Assembly (NCBI RefSeq): GCF_041295575.1 | Contig: NZ_CP160452.1 | Location: 2,294,001 to 2,358,000, forward strand | Length of the DNA stretch: 64,000 nt | Direction: 5' to 3' | Source: Sporosarcina pasteurii | Lineage (GTDB): Bacteria; Bacillota; Bacilli; Bacillales_A; Planococcaceae | Shown here: positions 62,585 through 64,000 of the stretch, piece by piece | Numbering within the stretch: position 1 is the first letter of the stretch | How the letters are laid out: every line of letters begins with the position of its first letter | Notes under the pieces: model-generated | What the model was told of the DNA's origin: nothing | Database searches by the model: none | Seen by the model: only the letters and a program-made list of their open reading frames with translations | Made by a program: the position numbers and the translations under genes

Positions 62585-64000
62585 TTAACGTAGAAGTTGT
62601 AGTACTCCTTGTGGTTGTTGGTTGGCTTGCTTTGCCACTATGTCTTTCGAGCATAGAATAGACTATATCTTCATCCTTACGTTCAATTGTCTTTAAAATG
62701 ATCGATTATAAGGATGCTGGGCACTTCGAATGTTACGACTCGTAACACCCTACGGATTTCATCGTCATAGCATTTACCTTAGACGGTATACCCTAGTCGT
62801 TGAACGTTCCCCACGGTTTCCCGACAGGGGCTTCGCTGCTGATTGTCCAATCTCTTCGTTTTTCAAACCGTCACGTTTACCGTTTCCAGTTCCGCTGTGG
62901 TAGAAGAGCTCTCAGGATGTTCCAGCAATCCACCCAGTAATCATCTATATCATTACTGATATAGACGCCCATGCAATCAAATTATCGCAGAAGTTGAAGT
63001 ACTCCATTCGGAATTTGATTTGATTGAGCCAGCATTGCTTGTGCTGCTTGAGTTAAGATGTTGTTTTTAGTAAACTCCATCATTTCTTTCGCCATCGTGC
63101 GAACATTAGCTTTCACTAATGACTAGACTATATCTTCACCCTTATATACCTTCTGGGTATTGATTAGGGGTCGGGCGCTTCGGATTCATAAGGTACTCAA
63201 TCTTATGTTTCCTACAGGTTTCATCATCATGAGCATTAGCTTTTAGATGGTATACCCTAGTCGTTGGACGTTCTCCACTCTTTCAAGACAGGAGCTTCGC
63301 TGCTGATTGCCCAATCTTTTCTTTTTTGAAACCGTCACGCTTACCGTTTCCAGTTACGTTGTGGCAAGAAAAGTTCTAAGGGGTTTCCAGCAATTCACCC
63401 GATCGTACTCACTAACCGTTACCAGTTAGGACGACTGTGTCTGTTACTACTTATGCAGCAGTTAAGACATAATCAACGTCGCGGATACGTGATTCCGCAG
63501 CTGTTAAGTTTTCTGCAGATGCACCTAGGTTGTTAATTGTGTGTTCAAGACGGTTTTGAACTGCACCAAGGTTTGAACGGTTTTCAGATACAGTGTTAAT
63601 TGCTGCTTGAACAGCCGTTAAGTTCGCTTTTGCCGTAGCGTTTGTCCCATCTAATGTAGTAAGAGCATTTACGCCTAGTGTAGCAGCAGTGTTGTCGCTT
63701 AGTGTAAGCGTAATTGTTTCATCTTCATTTGCACCTACCTGGAAGACTACGTCAGTAGCAGCGTTTAATAAATTCTTTGTATTAAACTGTGTTTGGTTTG
63801 CAATGTCGTCGATTTGTGAAACTAGTTCATCAATCTCAGCTTGGATTTTAGCATTGTCATCGGCTGTAAGTGTTTCGTTACCCGCTTTAGTATAAAGCTC
63901 AGCCATACGTTGTAGCATTGCATGTGTTTCGTTCAATGCACCTTCAGCTGTTTGGATGAGTGAAATACCATCTTGTGCGTTTGTAGAAGCTTGTTCCATA
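62585..64000 (-). CDS. hag: Flagellin (3' part), interrupted by two group I introns
   Basis: The coding sequence is join(63472-64000, 63027-63095, 62585-62629) on the minus strand and runs off the right window edge. Exon 1 encodes the middle and the start of the C-terminal flagellin helix ([20 protein letters not shown], then [20 protein letters not shown] and [10 protein letters not shown]). Exon 2 encodes [23 protein letters not shown]. Exon 3 encodes [14 protein letters not shown] and the stop. Joined, this is a canonical flagellin D0 C-terminus, with correct phase at both junctions. Unspliced at intron 1, translation ends after DVDYVLTAA (stop 63451-63453) and the protein lacks the segment needed for polymerisation and FliS binding. 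Splice sites are placed by protein alignment. Confidence 0.9.
62630..63026 (-). other. Group I self-splicing intron 2, carrying an alternative flagellin C-terminus
   Basis: A 397-nt minus-strand intron closely related to intron 1: CAATCAGCAGCGAAGC (62830-62845), AACGACTAGGGTATACC (62785-62801) and AGATATAGTCTA (62659-62670). P2 is a perfect TCTATATC/GATATAGA hairpin; P9 is CTATG/CATAG. The 3' end (8 nt after P9, terminal G) matches intron 1 in spacing. The first 45 nt encode [14 protein letters not shown] plus TAA (62982-62984), a near copy of the exon-3 peptide. The 5' site after GCT is inferred from protein alignment; I could not find a convincing P1 pairing for it. Confidence 0.82.
63096..63471 (-). 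other. Group I self-splicing intron 1 in flagellin gene
   Basis: A 376-nt intron on the minus strand with no endonuclease ORF. Group I core elements: ATTGCTGGAAACCCC (P3/P4 side), CAATCAGCAGCGAAGC (Q/P4-P6; 63294-63309), AACGACTAGGGTATACC (P7 5' strand; 63249-63265) and AGATATAGTCTA (P7 3' strand; 63124-63135), so GACTA pairs with TAGTC. A P2 hairpin CTAAC/GTTAG and a P9 hairpin CATTAG/CTAATG are visible. The 5' exon ends in U (GUUGAU), which can pair with GUCGUC, with a U-G at the splice site and one mismatch. The intron ends in G. A stop codon lies 21 nt inside. Confidence 0.9.

Noticed and set aside
62585-63110. Alternative reading: a second, separate tandem flagellin gene remnant
   Set aside because: Exon 2 and exon 3 are short 3' pieces with no start or promoter, the flanks fit group I intron ends, and the reading frame joins perfectly after intron removal. 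A deletion origin for exon 3 is not excluded and is listed as a refutation route.

Overview
The window is chromosomal DNA of a low-GC, Gram-positive, flagellated and apparently competent member of the Bacillales. Gene content and order follow Bacillus subtilis and Staphylococcus closely. The GC-rich intergenic repeats and small local differences suggest a Planococcaceae/Caryophanaceae genome such as Sporosarcina; that assignment is an inference. No tRNA, rRNA, CRISPR array, prophage or insertion sequence was found.

Layout. (1) 1-8.8 kb, stress and thiol regulation: an alarmone synthetase (partial), a UPF0738 protein, a lytic transglycosylase, truncated haemoglobin YjbI with the Spx adaptor YjbH, the small RNA RoxS/RsaE with a Rex-like operator, pepF, coiA, mecA and spx. 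(2) 9-22 kb: a DUF4015 protein, T-box-controlled trpS, fabHF behind a FapR operator, an N-domain-less clpB behind a CtsR operator, the yitW-yitV/yitU-yitS block and a CoA-disulfide-reductase-like enzyme. (3) 22-30 kb: oppBCDF, divergent from two tandem paralogous oligopeptide-binding lipoproteins that share an unusual promoter/hairpin design. (4) 30-44 kb: a membrane-anchored, apparently catalytically dead GH13 protein, yisL-yisK, a DUF418 protein, addAB, a TVP38 protein and azlCD. (5) 43.6-56.6 kb, division and envelope: csbA, minJ, ctpB, a TlpA thioredoxin paired with an Lgt-like membrane protein, an M23 murein hydrolase beside ftsEX, cytochrome c-551, prfB with its programmed frameshift, secA and hpf. 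(6) 57-64 kb, flagellar late genes: flaG-fliD-fliS-fliT behind a sigma-D promoter, a divergent chemoreceptor behind a second sigma-D-like promoter, and the 3' part of the flagellin gene.

Most notable: the flagellin gene is interrupted near its 3' end by two related, ORF-less group I introns. Removing both in silico restores a canonical flagellin C-terminus. The first 45 nt of the second intron also encode a complete alternative C-terminus with its own stop codon, so an mRNA that keeps this intron should still encode a full-length flagellin. This arrangement deserves experimental follow-up.
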